A stretch of 64,000 nucleotides of DNA from Fistulifera solaris (taxonomy: Eukaryota; Bacillariophyta; Bacillariophyceae; Naviculales; Stauroneidaceae): contig AP026167.1 of NCBI GenBank assembly GCA_030295235.1, forward strand, positions 186,001 to 250,000, in the 5' to 3' direction. How positions within the stretch are numbered: the stretch's first letter is position 1; the number at the start of each line of letters is the position of its first letter. Both the position numbers and the translations under genes were made by a program. Positions 22,526 through 32,862 of the stretch are shown piece after piece. Under the pieces are notes generated by a model that saw only the letters and a program-made list of their open reading frames with translations, made no database searches and was not told the origin of the DNA.

Positions 22526-22640
22526 CTTAAAGCCCGCTCCGACTTTAGCAAAATCCTCTAATGCGTCTGTCCACGGTCCGGCAGCAGCAGCAAGCAGCCG
22601 CAGCAAGTTTTGACACACCGTTATTGCTGATTATAATCAC
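22526..22640 (+). promoter_or_regulatory. Conserved upstream module of family-B genes
   Basis: AAAGCCCGCTCCGAC (within 22526-22547), GTCTGTCCACGGTCC (about 22565-22580), a GCAGCAGCAGC tract and TTGCTGATTATAATC (22624-22638) precede the ATG at 22665. The first, second and last elements recur in order on the minus strand upstream of B' (17363), although the two genes differ at many positions. The same module lies at about 30423-30535 in copy B2. Confidence 0.6.
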
Positions 22641-22664
22641 TATTCTCATCTAAAAACAAACAAA

Positions 22665-23672
22665 ATGCGAGTTTCAAAGCGTTCTATCTCTTCTTTGACG
22701 CCTCAGAATAATGAAGAGCCGTCGCGCAAGCGCAGCGGACGAAAAAGCCCTGAGAGATCGATTTCGTTGGCAGATCAGCCAGCGCATCCGCCCGAGTCAA
22801 GATTATGATCTGTTGTTTGATTTTGACGACTTCTTCGAACGTTGAGTCAAAGGACGATCTTTCTTCGTTCCTTTTCTTGACTTCTGAGGAGATAAAGTCG
22901 TTGGGAGAACTGATGCCCATGACCTCGTTGCAGGAGTCGTATCAGTCTGATGTCAAGTTGAAGGAGGGCAGCCCGCTCGACTCCACCGCGGCCTTTGCCG
23001 AATCAATGCGACCTGATGACCTTTCTGAGTCTCCTCCGTCACTGATTGAGGAGACGGACAAAGTGCGCCCGTCGAGCGAAAAGCCGGTGTCGATACTGCG
23101 TGTGAAACATCGACATGCTTGGCGTCCGCAAGCACCGCTGGTTTCCACAACGCCTTTGTCGAATGTTGCGGAGGGCTCTGATGCAAGAATGACGAGTCAT
23201 CTTTTGATTTTTCTCGTAGAGGAGTCCGCTTTGCACCGCGAGATTGTGGCGGGTGTGAAGGAGATTCCCAATCGCTTGTCCTGGACAAAAGAAGAGAAGG
23301 AAAGCATGCATTCCGACGGACGGACATTGAAGGTGGAAGGTGATAAGAGGTTCGTGGAGCGTGAGTTCGAATGCAGTCGGTTCTGTTTGGATAATGTCGT
23401 GGAAGAGGATGAGTTCTTTTGTGATCATCTTGGAGAAATGGTCCATCCAGCATATTTTCACTCTTATGTGTACGATGTTGTTCCCTTTCTTGCTTCCGAC
23501 CCTCATCCTGGGATCTTCACGCGCTGAATTCCGAAAGTCTATGATGCATTACTGCCAATTTTATGACAACGCTGTTCTGGAAAAGCGCTTCCACCCCAAG
23601 GAGGCAGAAAAAGCAATGCAAGTTGTGGCATTGAAGCGTCGTCGTTGCCGTCGTCGTACATCGCGATTGTAG
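22665..23672 (+). pseudogene. Family B member B1 (unnamed protein), disrupted
   Basis: Starts MRVSKRSISSLTPQNNEEPS and carries the same blocks as B': DDFFER, KPVSILRVKHRHAWRPQAPL, EIPNRLSWTKEEKESM, VEREFECSRFCLDNVVEEDE, FFCDHLGEMVHPA, VLEKRFHPKEAEKAMQVV and a basic end RRRCRRRTSRL. The longest continuous stretch is 22805-23527. Frame changes near 22715, 22850, 23210 and in the last 150 bases disrupt it. Because the B2 copy is nearly identical, short reads may not have corrected either copy. Function unknown. Confidence 0.6.
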
Positions 23673-24239
23673 CTGCTGTGTGTGTTGCTTTGATTCCGAG
23701 ACTTTTAGCACTGCTGACAGAGACATCCGATCCATGCGTATATTATGCACTTGAAAGTGCATCGTCGTTTCTATGTTGTTACTTGCCTCATTCCGTATTG
23801 ATTGCTTCTTCCATTGTTTCTTCTTCCATTACGTAGAGCTACCTGCTTGGAGTATTCTGCTTATCGATTCATTGTTAATAATTCAATAAAGTATTAGAAT
23901 ATCGTTAGCGTTTCACTTAAGTCCTTTTTTTATTATGAACGACAAGCCTGTCGATTTGACTCAACAGCAGTATGTGCCACGTAGCACGTAGCGGCATCCA
24001 GGAAAGCTTACACAACAGTTCTTTCTCGCCAGTCCTTTTGGAAGCCTGCTGCTATGGTTGGCGTTTGCTTGCAGAGCTAAACATGCGACCACTACAAGTC
24101 GTCTTGAATCTATGACCTTGGCAGCGACGCAGCAATATAGCTGATCGCAAACGATTTCTTGGTATTACTATAGTTTTTTCGCCTCTACCAGGTACCGGTA
24201 AGATTTCACCAAGCTAGAACGCGAGAGTGCGGCGCCACA
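23673..24239. other. Intergenic region
   Basis: Nothing supported as a gene. It contains the end of unit B and a TACCAGGTAC palindrome at 24186-24195. Confidence 0.5.
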
Positions 24240-25740
24240 CGATGAGATCGAATGAATACTTTTAAATGGCCCAAAGAAAGCAGTCGAAATGAAGAAACAA
24301 AAGAGAATGAACAATTTGCTGGAACTGATTCCAAAGGGACAATTGTTGTCGAGGCAGAAGTCATTCCGACGGTTTTACCCGATCCTATTTGCCATGTATT
24401 ATTAGCGACGACAGCCAAGTCGCCTCGGCGAGTTTGATTGGAAGGACAAACCCACAGTTGGCGTGATGATGGCACTATAATTTGCGTGAACATTCCTGAT
24501 TGTTGGCGGTATGACGAGCGAAACTTATACTTTGCGCTGGAGGGCAAACACGACCTATTTGTAGGATTTATGGAAAGACGGATACCGCTATTGCCGAAAC
24601 CGCCCACGTTTTTCTGGTCTTTGAAGCACTCGGGTGGATCCAACACAGTGCTTCGAGTCGAGGAGATTCATATTCATGATGAAACGTCCAACTTTAGTTT
24701 TGCTGTTATGGAAGGAGAGCAGCTCGCTCAGATACTCGGTTCAAATCCAACGCAAAAATACGAATTTCGGACACGTATATTTAATGAAGAGCAGGCTGTC
24801 GTCCTGGCAACGAGATCCTATCCTTTGAGGCTTTCTCTAAGCTAGGGTTATGACAATGAAACGAGAGATGCTTTTACTTTTTTGGATGATGAGGGAGCAT
24901 CTATCGATGCTCTTGAAAGACGGCAATCTTCTTTTGGTTCGTGTGGTATTTCTTTTATCATGCCCAAGATACGTCACCAGCGCCGTTCTCTTCCAACGAA
25001 TACGCGACGCTTACTCAAGCTTGTGATATTTGAAAGTCTTTCAACTTATATAAGGGTCGATGAAGTGGATTGCATTTCTTCTCCCATTTTCAGTAAAGGT
25101 GAATACTCGCGATTATCGGAATTTTAGTGGGATTTCTTGGGCCAGATGATTTCCATTGTCTCGATATTGCCACGAAAGACCTCCGCTTCAGAGTCTATAC
25201 TGATGATGATTACTTGGATGAGCTATTGGTGTCTTTCGTAAATCACGTGGCTGAGTTGGGCCATTTCGAGCGTCTATGCTTCTCCACTAATTCACGTCGA
25301 TGAGAGTTATGACGGAGACGAAGCTATAGAAATAGCCGGGCGTGGCAGAAGCTTTGATTGGTGCCATTGTAGTCAATCCAAACCTGTCGCACTTGGATTT
25401 GAGTGACCGTCTTCGGCACGGGGATTGGAGCCCCATGTTCGGGTATACTTAAGGTTGTGGAAGAGCATCCGTGGCTACGCATTACACTTATCTTACTGGA
25501 CTATTCACCGGAACAACCCTCAGATGAGGAGACCGTGTGACTGATGACGATGATAGTTACTCAGAACAATCATTCCGATTAGACTATACGTTGCTAGAGC
25601 AGTTGCTCTGTTGCAACCGGAAGATCACCATCTATGATCAGTCAGGGGAGTTTGTTTCGAATGATTGCAAGAATAAAGCCATCTTCTGTGGCTTATGACA
25701 TGGTTGAAGATTTTGTTATTACGTACAGGTACCTCCTAGT
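24240..25740 (+). pseudogene. Family L fragment L2: LRR-like diatom-type protein
   Basis: The best open part is 24438-24845 (VNIPDCWRYDERNLYFALEG, FVGFMERRIPLL, FFWSLKHSGG, RIFNEEQAVVLATRSYPL). It continues with EGASIDALERRQSSFGS at about 24890, then LLKLVIFESLSTYI, CISSPIFS, FHCLDIATKDLRFRVY and NHVAELGHFERL. This is the fullest of the three family-L relics and defines the order: N-terminal block, EQAVVLATRSYPL block, ALERRQSSFGS block, leucine-rich part. Several frame changes and stops break it. Function unknown. Confidence 0.6.
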
Positions 25741-25869
25741 GTATTTCACGACCTGAAAATACTAAATCACGATTTGATAAAGTAATGCTTGTTTAGCATG
25801 AACATATAAATGGCAAGCCATCTAGATTCATGTGTCTAGTGCCACTGCAATCCGAGCAATAATGCTGAA

Positions 25870-28562
25870 CTTCGCTATCGAGCTATCGTTTAGTGTGACA
25901 CCCAAGGACGGCGGGAACACTATTTACAACAATGCTTAGAAAATTAGGAGAACGAAGGACTACGCCAGATTAAGATGCAGGGACAGCAACAACTATGATT
26001 GAGTGATCCCGAGTTTCTAAAACACTACGAAAAAAAATGTCATCGGGTAAAATGTACAAGCAAATCTAAATTTAAGAAACATTCAATTATCATTAAATTC
26101 AAAGCGACGTGACAACAACAGAGTAAAAACATAAACACAAACGACTGCATTTTCAGAATACTCCCGGCAATAAACACTTGTGCACAAATACAAATGGACA
26201 CACGAACCTAGGTAGGTCGAAATCACATTTAACGGATGAAAACGAGATCCAAATGATGGAGAAACACAAACACCACTACCACCATGACGAGATCGAATTG
26301 GAGACGCATCAACTTTCCAAATGCACAACATCTCATCTGACCCCAAGGAAGCGAGCTTGCAACCATTGGGGCTCATATCCAGTGTCAAGATGCGGCCTTT
26401 GTGCATAGACAAGCACTGGATCTGCTCCATCTTTGGGTAGCTCCATAGCGACCACATTGTTTGGGCTTGAGGTCGAAAAGCCATGGCTGGAATACAACTC
26501 CTGATGATGCCGGCCCCAGATCAAAGAAGAAACTTGACTATCGGTAGATACCGTCAACAATTTCCCAGAAGTAGTACTCCAGAGCTTGATGCAGCCATCT
26601 GTAGTTCCGCCGCCAGTCGCGAGCATATCGCTTCGATAAGGACACCAGGCCAGTCCCTTGACAGCCGCCGTGTGCGATTCCAATACAAGTCGAGGTCCGG
26701 CGTTGTTGATCATGGAAGCATCCCAAAGATGAACTGTATTATCATTTCGACCGGTTGCGAGGCACGTTCCATCGGCGTTCCAGGCCAGATTGCAGATTGA
26801 CAACAAAGCGATGACGCCGCTGGTCCAGACACGGTCATCCCCGTGACGGAGCGAGAGCGCAAGTCCAAATTCACAATGTCACTGTTCGCGCATCCAGCCG
26901 TCAACCAGTTTCGCGAATCGTTCCAGCAGAGGGCGCGCACTGGGCTTCTTGCCGAGGTCAAGGAAGGGTTGACAACTTCTTTGTTGCTGATCGTGGTACC
27001 GCAGCGTACCATGCCTGAACTTCGTTCCTACTGCCAGCAGGTGCGTCAGACCGTCCATTGTGCACCACTTGACAGATCGAGCGTAATTGGAGGTCTCGTT
27101 TTCGTCAAGAGATGTGATACCGGCGCCCGCAATCTCATGCACGGCACGAGTAGACTACGTTCATGACGTACACAGGCGATCCCAGAGCCACAGCAAACAA
27201 ATTGTCCTTACTCCAGCTGAGTGGATGGGTATAGTAATCATTCATAATATCCGGTGCATCATGAACAACTTCAGGACGGGAATGGATAACACGAGCGGCG
27301 GTTACATTGACCTTTTGGGCCGTCAAGGTCGGGGGGAGCAGCAAGAAGTCCATTCGCGAAGGGTCCGCAGCAACGATGGGACGACGATTACTTGTCATGG
27401 AAGGGGAAACAGAGCCGTACTTCAAAAGAGACTTCAATTGAAGCTCGTCATCAAGATCGCTTCGTCGGAAACATTGCACAACGTGCTCAGCAATTGCTTC
27501 TCGTACGCGAGTTTTGTCGAACGAGCTGCGGAAGGAGGACCGGCGCAAGCAACACTGGACAATGATTCACACGGCTTGGAAGCAGAATTCAGCTTTCGGC
27601 GACACAAATCCATATTCATGCGACGACGAGGCGGAATGAAACGATCCTGATCGTCACGAGGGGCAATTCAGCGGTGTCAACAAATGAAGACGACGGGCAG
27701 TCGAACGCATGCGAGGGACTGGAGTTCTAATCATCTGTGGAGTGCCAGGTGCGACAGTCTGCGCCAAGTCAGCGGCATCCAAGACGATTAGGAGTTGATA
27801 CATGATTATGCGAATGCATATCAGAGGATAGAACGTTGTTTTGAGAGCAAGAAGACACCATGGTGTGATTTTTTGGTTCAAAGCAAAAATTGTGCGGATA
27901 AGGCTTGCTGCGGTACAAAATTGTACGAGACAAATACGCTAAGTAGCGAGTTGTACAGAGAACCACGTAGGTTAGAATGTACAATACAGACTGTATTATA
28001 TCGTACCGGAATCGTACGGCAGTTGTATATTTTCATTGCTCTCGCAAGATGACGTTCACTGTGATCAGTTTCAAGCGCATTTGAAGTCTTCAGGTCTTCG
28101 ATTTGTTGTAAATGAAGCAACAACTCACTCTTGATCTAGATTCTGGTGTTTTGTAGGTACTGCGATGCTTGATGATTCATCGTATATTTGTCAAACGTGA
28201 GCAGCAAGCAATGGAGTAAAATGGCATCATCATCGTCAACCGACGCGATTGATGTGATGCTTCGCTATTTGAAGTTGCCGTAGCTCATGACCTCTAGCTA
28301 TAACATAATTGACTGTCTGAAGGAAGGAATGTCGTATGAAATCGATGGGAGCGCTTTCTTGATAGCTGTTTGTGGTTTTGGAGAGAAGGGAGAAATTTCA
28401 CTGACCGGCAAAGATCATGTGCATGTCGTTTGTTGTTTCTCGTTATGCCCCTTCTCGCCGTTTATCTGCTCAACTTATTATTAACGTCAATAAAAACTAC
28501 AAACTGATCAAGTAAAATGTTTAAGAAAAACGAATCTATCACTCTTAAATTTTATTAGTATG
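25870..28562. repeat. Duplicated unit A, copy 2
   Basis: Partner of 13715-16185, same orientation, about 12.1 kb away. It retains the segment 26652-26808 missing from copy 1. The inner part is almost identical; divergence rises toward both ends. The 130 bases before it (25741-25870) hold nothing I recognise. Confidence 0.85.
26290..27810 (-). pseudogene. CDC20: CDC20/Fizzy-like WD40 protein, broken copy A2 (all blades present)
   Basis: Same gene as A1 with the complete propeller region. Seen from high to low coordinates: C-box DRFIPPR near 27635-27655, then EAIAEHVVQCFRRSDLDDEL, then HDAPDIMNDYYTHPLSWSKD and NLFAVALGSPVYV as in Cdc20. Next come AWNADGTCLATGRNDNTVHL, HTAAVKGLAWCPYRSDMLAT and SSLIWGRHHQELYSSHGFST. 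At least four frame changes interrupt it, one near 26445 where A1 is in frame. No intact CDC20 is in this window, so a working gene presumably lies elsewhere, or one of these is live and badly assembled. Confidence 0.75.
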
Positions 28563-28670
28563 CTCAAACTGTATTGTGCTGATGCGGCAACTGTATATAT
28601 TTTCGTTGATCGCGTCTATTGCGATCTATAAACTCTACTACAGTATTTAGTTTGCATCTTTGTTATAAAC

Positions 28671-30380
28671 ATGTCGAAGCCGAAAGAACGACGATCTGCT
28701 GGAAGTAATACGCCCCAAGGACCTTCAACCGTCGCAAGTCGTGGTAATGCGGGGGACGGGAAAAGCGATGCCCGTACATCGACTGCTGCGAGACCCTATC
28801 GATCGAAATGAGTTTCAGCAATAATCACCCGGCATTATTATCTTACGACAACGGAACAAAGTCATTTGTAGCCTTGAACGGCAATTCTCTATTTCGTCCG
28901 AGTGATGATCTGTTACGTCTCGATTTCGGTTACTCCATGATCTGTACGATTTATAGATGGGAAGCGGAAAAGGTTGCCGAGACAACTGCTTTATTCTGGA
29001 GTTTACCGGAAGGGTAAGGAGAATCCACAAATTCTACGGAATGACAAGTCATCTGTTCTGGTAGCGACTCTAATTTTGCGTCTTTCTCGTGTGAGCAAGT
29101 GGCTATTTGATACGAACCTAGGAAGAGAAGTAACTTTGGTGGACGCAAAGATAACGGCAGAGCAATCGGAGGCCTTGGCGACATGGTTGCATCCCATTGA
29201 CTTGGAGTTGACTCATGGATGTTATTGTGCGGCCTTTGTTGAAGCACTCAAAGGTTGTACATTACCTTTCGGGAGATTGCACATTGGTGAGAGGGACCGT
29301 TCGCGATTCAAAGTGCATTCATGCCCTGAATAAGAGCGGCAATTTGAAACGTCTTCTTCAGACAGTGTTAATTTGGATAAGGGGCTGCCCATTTACTAGT
29401 GTGATCCCTTTTGTATATTCCTCGCCAACTCCGAAAGCGGATGGAAGCATCGACGAAAGCAACAGAACACAAAGAATCTCCATCGACAGTGAAAGTGTGC
29501 AACTAATTTTGCTATGACGTGACACAATATTTTCCGCCTATTCTGTCTTTTCATACCTCTTTCGCTTGGACTCAAGGCAACTTTCGCGTCTAACATTACA
29601 AGCGTCCGATCCTCGTAGAAGGAAATCGTGTGTTTTACCGAAGAAAGTTATACAGGATCTCGAACGATTTCTTGGTGCCAACCCACAGTTAGAGTTTCGA
29701 CATCATCGAATGTGATGTAGGATCAGCCGAACATTGGAAAGAGTTATTCGAGGCAACGGAAGATCACGAACGTTTGCAATCCTTCGCATCGATGGTATCC
29801 GACAAGATTTGATCCTACTCAGTCTTGGCTGACTCGGTTGCTGCCCAAGAAGAGGAACTTTGATCTTCGCGATATGAATGGCCGCGGCATTCCAAGCGAA
29901 AGTGAAGGCGAGCCCGACGACAGTGATGATGAGAGTGAAACATAAGATTGACTAAGTTGGTCGGGGATTTGACTGCGAGTCGAGTTCAAATTCTGAATTT
30001 TTCGCTCAAAGAAAAGGTAAAAACAGTCAGCACTGTTCGCTACTAGCAATTGAGCGAAGCTTGCATTGAAGATGAAATCAAACAGACAAAAACTGCCAGC
30101 GTATGGAGTGCCGAGCTATCAGTCATCTTGGCCACACGGCCTTTTCCTTTAAGTCTTTGTCGGTGCGATCAATGCTGGTGGCAACAGCATTGGTCAAAAG
30201 CGCTGCAGAAAAACTTTCAGCGCACTGATGTCTCATTATTCTTTCACGTGGACACATTGTGCGAGCTCATAAAAGCTTTGGCGGACAAAAAACGATTGCT
30301 TTGCAAGGCGTCGGAGGCAATTGCCTGCTTCAAGGAGTTATTGTCGAGCGTCGAACCTCGAACCTCGATCGAAACACAAC
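28671..30380 (+). pseudogene. Family L fragment L3: LRR-like diatom-type protein
   Basis: Begins with a plausible start MSKPKERRSAGSNTPQGPS at 28671. FWSLPEGKE is split by a frame change near 29015. Next are KITAEQSEALATWLHPIDLE and AAFVEALKGCTLPFGRL. The tail near 30120-30350 has ELSVILATRPFPLSL, FFHVDTLCELIKALADKK and CKASEAIACF, the counterpart of L1's end. It is interrupted repeatedly. Its 3' end abuts unit B copy 2 directly. Function unknown. Confidence 0.55.
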
Positions 30381-31664
30381 AAGCGTGCCCATGAAGTCGT
30401 CCCGGTTTCAAATCCTCTATGTCTTAAAGCCCGCTCCGACTTTAGCAAAATCCTCTAATGCGTCTGTCCACGGTCCGGCAGCAGCAGCAAGCAGCCGCAG
30501 CAAGTTTTGACACACCGTTATTGCTGATTATAATCACTATTCTCATCTAAAAACAAACAAAATGCGAGTTTCAAAGCGTTCTATCTCTTCTTTGACGTCT
30601 CAGAATAATGAAGAGCCGTCGCGCAAGCGGCAGCGGACGAAAAGCCCTGAGAGATCGATTTCGTTGGCAGATCAGCCAGCGTCCGCCTGAGTCAAGATTA
30701 TGATCTGTTGTTTGATTTTGACGACTTCTTCGAACGTTGAGTCAAAGGACGATCTTTCTTCGTTCCTTTTCTTGACTTCTGAGGAGATGGAGTTGTTGGG
30801 AGAACTGATGCCCATGACCTCGTTGCAGGAGTCGTATCAGTCTGATGTCAAGTTGAAGGAGGGCAGCCCGCTCGACTCCACCGCGGCCTTTGCCGAATCA
30901 ATGCGACCTGATGACCTTTCTGAGTCTCCTCCGTCACTGATTGAGGAGACGGACAAAGTGCGCCCGTCGAGCGAAAAGCCGGTGTCGATACTGCGTGTGA
31001 AACATCGACATGCTTGGCGTCCGCAAGCACCGCTGGTTTCCACAACGCCTTTGTCGAATGTTGCGGAGGGCTCTGATGCAAGAATGACGAGTCATCTTTT
31101 TGATTTTTTCTCTCAGAGGAGTCCGCTTTGCACCGCAGATTGTGGCGGGTGTGAAGGAGATTCCCAATCGCTTGTCCTGGACAAAAGAAGAGAAGGAAAG
31201 CATGCATTCCGACGGACAGAGATTGAAGGTGGAAGGTGATAAGAGGTTCGTGGAGCGTGAGTTCGAATGCAGTCGGTTCTGTTTGGATAATGTCGTGGAA
31301 GAGGATGAGTTCTTTTGTGATCATCTTGGAGAAATGGTCCATCCAGCATATTTTCACTCTTATGTGTAATGCGATGTTGTTCCCTTTCTTGCTTCCGACC
31401 CTCATCCTGGGATCTTCACGCGCTGAATTCCGAAAGTCTATGATGCATTACTGCCAATTTTATGACAACGCTGTTCTGGAAAAGCGCTTCCACCCCAAGG
31501 AGGCAGAAAAAGCAATGCAAGTTGTGGCATTGAAGCGTCGTCGTTGCCGTCGTCGTACATCGCGATTGTAGCTGCTGTGTGTGTTGCTTTGATTCCGAGA
31601 CTTTTAGCACTGCTGACAGAGACATCCAATCCATGCGTATATTATGCACTTGAAAGTGCATCGT
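30361..31664. repeat. Duplicated unit B, copy 2
   Basis: Near-identical partner of 22465-23765. It starts at the end of L3 and stops right after the same palindrome ATGCACTT-GA-AAGTGCAT (31644-31661). Confidence 0.9.
30562..31571 (+). pseudogene. Family B member B2 (unnamed protein), disrupted
   Basis: Near copy of B1, starting MRVSKRSISSLTSQNNEEPS. Here the segment KRQRTKSPERS is in frame and resembles B' more closely than B1 does. The longest open stretch is 30700-31239. Frame changes occur near 30690, 31110 and 31370, with the shared basic end RRRCRRRTSRL at 31571. Promoter elements AAAGCCCGCTCCGAC (about 30426) and TTGCTGATTATAATC (30521-30535) are kept. Function unknown. Confidence 0.6.
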
Positions 31665-32049
31665 TGGTTTTCTTGTTATTCCCCGTGTTTCGTCCCTTTT
31701 ATTGTTTCTCCTTCCATTTCGTTTTGTTCCACAAATCGGATTGTTCTGCATCTTTGCGATAGAAGACAATTTAAAATAGATTTCATTGCGTTTTGATTTG
31801 CCTTTACGATTAGTCTAACATCGGTTAACAATAGCTCAATTCTTTTTTCATCAAGTCAATTTCCGACCTGTATCACCTTTGGTATTTTCATCATGAAGAC
31901 ATATAACCCTGGTAAATCTTTTAAATCCGGCATGCTGATGATTTGGTCCAAATTTGGTGAAGGCTACGACCTCAGTTTGTTTGAAAATGGTGAAATGAAA
32001 TTATGATCTGTAGTTCGCGATCGAAATGACAAGATACACTGGACACTTG
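31665..32049. other. Intergenic region at the right border of the duplicated island
   Basis: AT-rich; no gene or repeat recognised. Confidence 0.5.
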
Positions 32050-32550
32050 TCATCTCGCATACGGTTCAACACAATTGAGGTCTTCGTACACGATTTCCTT
32101 CGTTATGACATTTTCCAACTGCACCCGATTCCAAAGACGAGGATACTTCCGCTTATCAAATTGCAAAATTCCCACAACCCGAAAGAGTTCATTGTCGCGG
32201 TAAACGTAATCTTTCACTTGAATATCCCGTTCTTGCACACAAGCTTGAGAAAAGGGCGCCGCACACAGCGGCCACGGTTGTGGATGGCGATTTTTCCGTT
32301 TCGGCGGTGTGGGACGACGTTCATCGACATATTGCGGGTCTTGATGTCGACTGCGTCGACGTTCGGGCAATGCACGGATCCATGCTGTAGGAATCTCTTC
32401 GTCTTGTTCGTTGCTGACCCAACGCACCCATATTTTGGTGGGGTTGGTCGAAGGTTTGTTGAGGATTTTACGAGCCGCATGCTCCGTTTTCGGAAAATGC
32501 ACCCAAATTAAATCGCCCAATATAACATCGGAAGACGGTTTGCCTTTCAT
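32050..32550 (-). CDS. Small Tudor/PWWP-like protein, hypothetical
   Basis: A 166-residue protein if started at the ATG at 32550 (MKGKPSSDVILGDLIWVHFP). The frame is open further upstream, but that part looks non-coding. The segment LGDLIWVHFPKTEHAARKIL, with KIWVRWVSNEQDEEIPTAWI, has the strand pattern of a Tudor or PWWP-type barrel that binds methylated histone tails. A basic middle (ERRRSRHQDP, PTPPKRKNRH) and a C-terminal IQVKDYVYRDNELFRVVGIL follow; the latter may be a second small barrel. The family assignment is an inference from pattern only. It is divergent from the next gene (312 bases between starts). Confidence 0.55.
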   Translation of the reverse strand: MKGKPSSDVILGDLIWVHFPKTEHAARKILNKPSTNPTKIWVRWVSNEQDEEIPTAWIRALPERRRSRHQDPQYVDERRPTPPKRKNRHPQPWPLCAAPFSQACVQERDIQVKDYVYRDNELFRVVGILQFDKRKYPRLWNRVQLENVITKEIVYEDLNCVEPYAR

Positions 32551-32862
32551 CTTTCGTGATCTTTGCTTGAAAACCTTTGATAGTAGTGATACGGAAAGAT
32601 AGCAAGAAGGAAAAGTATAAAAGGAATGCAAGAAATTAATCAACTTATGCTTCTCAATGGTGCGAGAAATACCGCGGAAGCAATGCGACGCGGCATTTTC
32701 GCGAAAAGCCCACGTGACGCGCGACACGTGACTAACAATCGTTTACCGCCCAAACGGTCCGCGCTCGCGAAGAAGTTCTTTATTCGTCTTGTTGTCTTTA
32801 TCGACATTTCCATTTTCGTTTCCTACTTGATTTTATCATTGATATTCGCTATTATCTCACTA

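Larger units (their letters stand above)
22465..23765. repeat. Duplicated unit B, copy 1
   Basis: About 1.3 kb, almost identical by eye to 30361-31664 and in the same orientation. It starts inside the upstream region of the FSH hydrolase. It ends just after a palindrome ATGCACTT-GA-AAGTGCAT (23745-23762), beyond which similarity stops. It includes the promoter-like region and coding part of a family-B gene. No terminal inverted repeats or target duplications are visible. Confidence 0.9.

Noticed and set aside
22465-31664. Units B1 and B2 as the two long terminal repeats of a retroelement
   Set aside because: They are direct repeats of similar length, but each carries its own gene. The interval holds CDC20 and LRR-like relics, and I see no reverse transcriptase, integrase or protease motif, primer site or target duplication.
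32626-32862. Earlier start for the lipocalin-like gene, adding a membrane segment
   Set aside because: The extra part overlaps the divergent promoter and the family-like LEGTW opening sits right after the ATG at 32863; kept only as an alternative.
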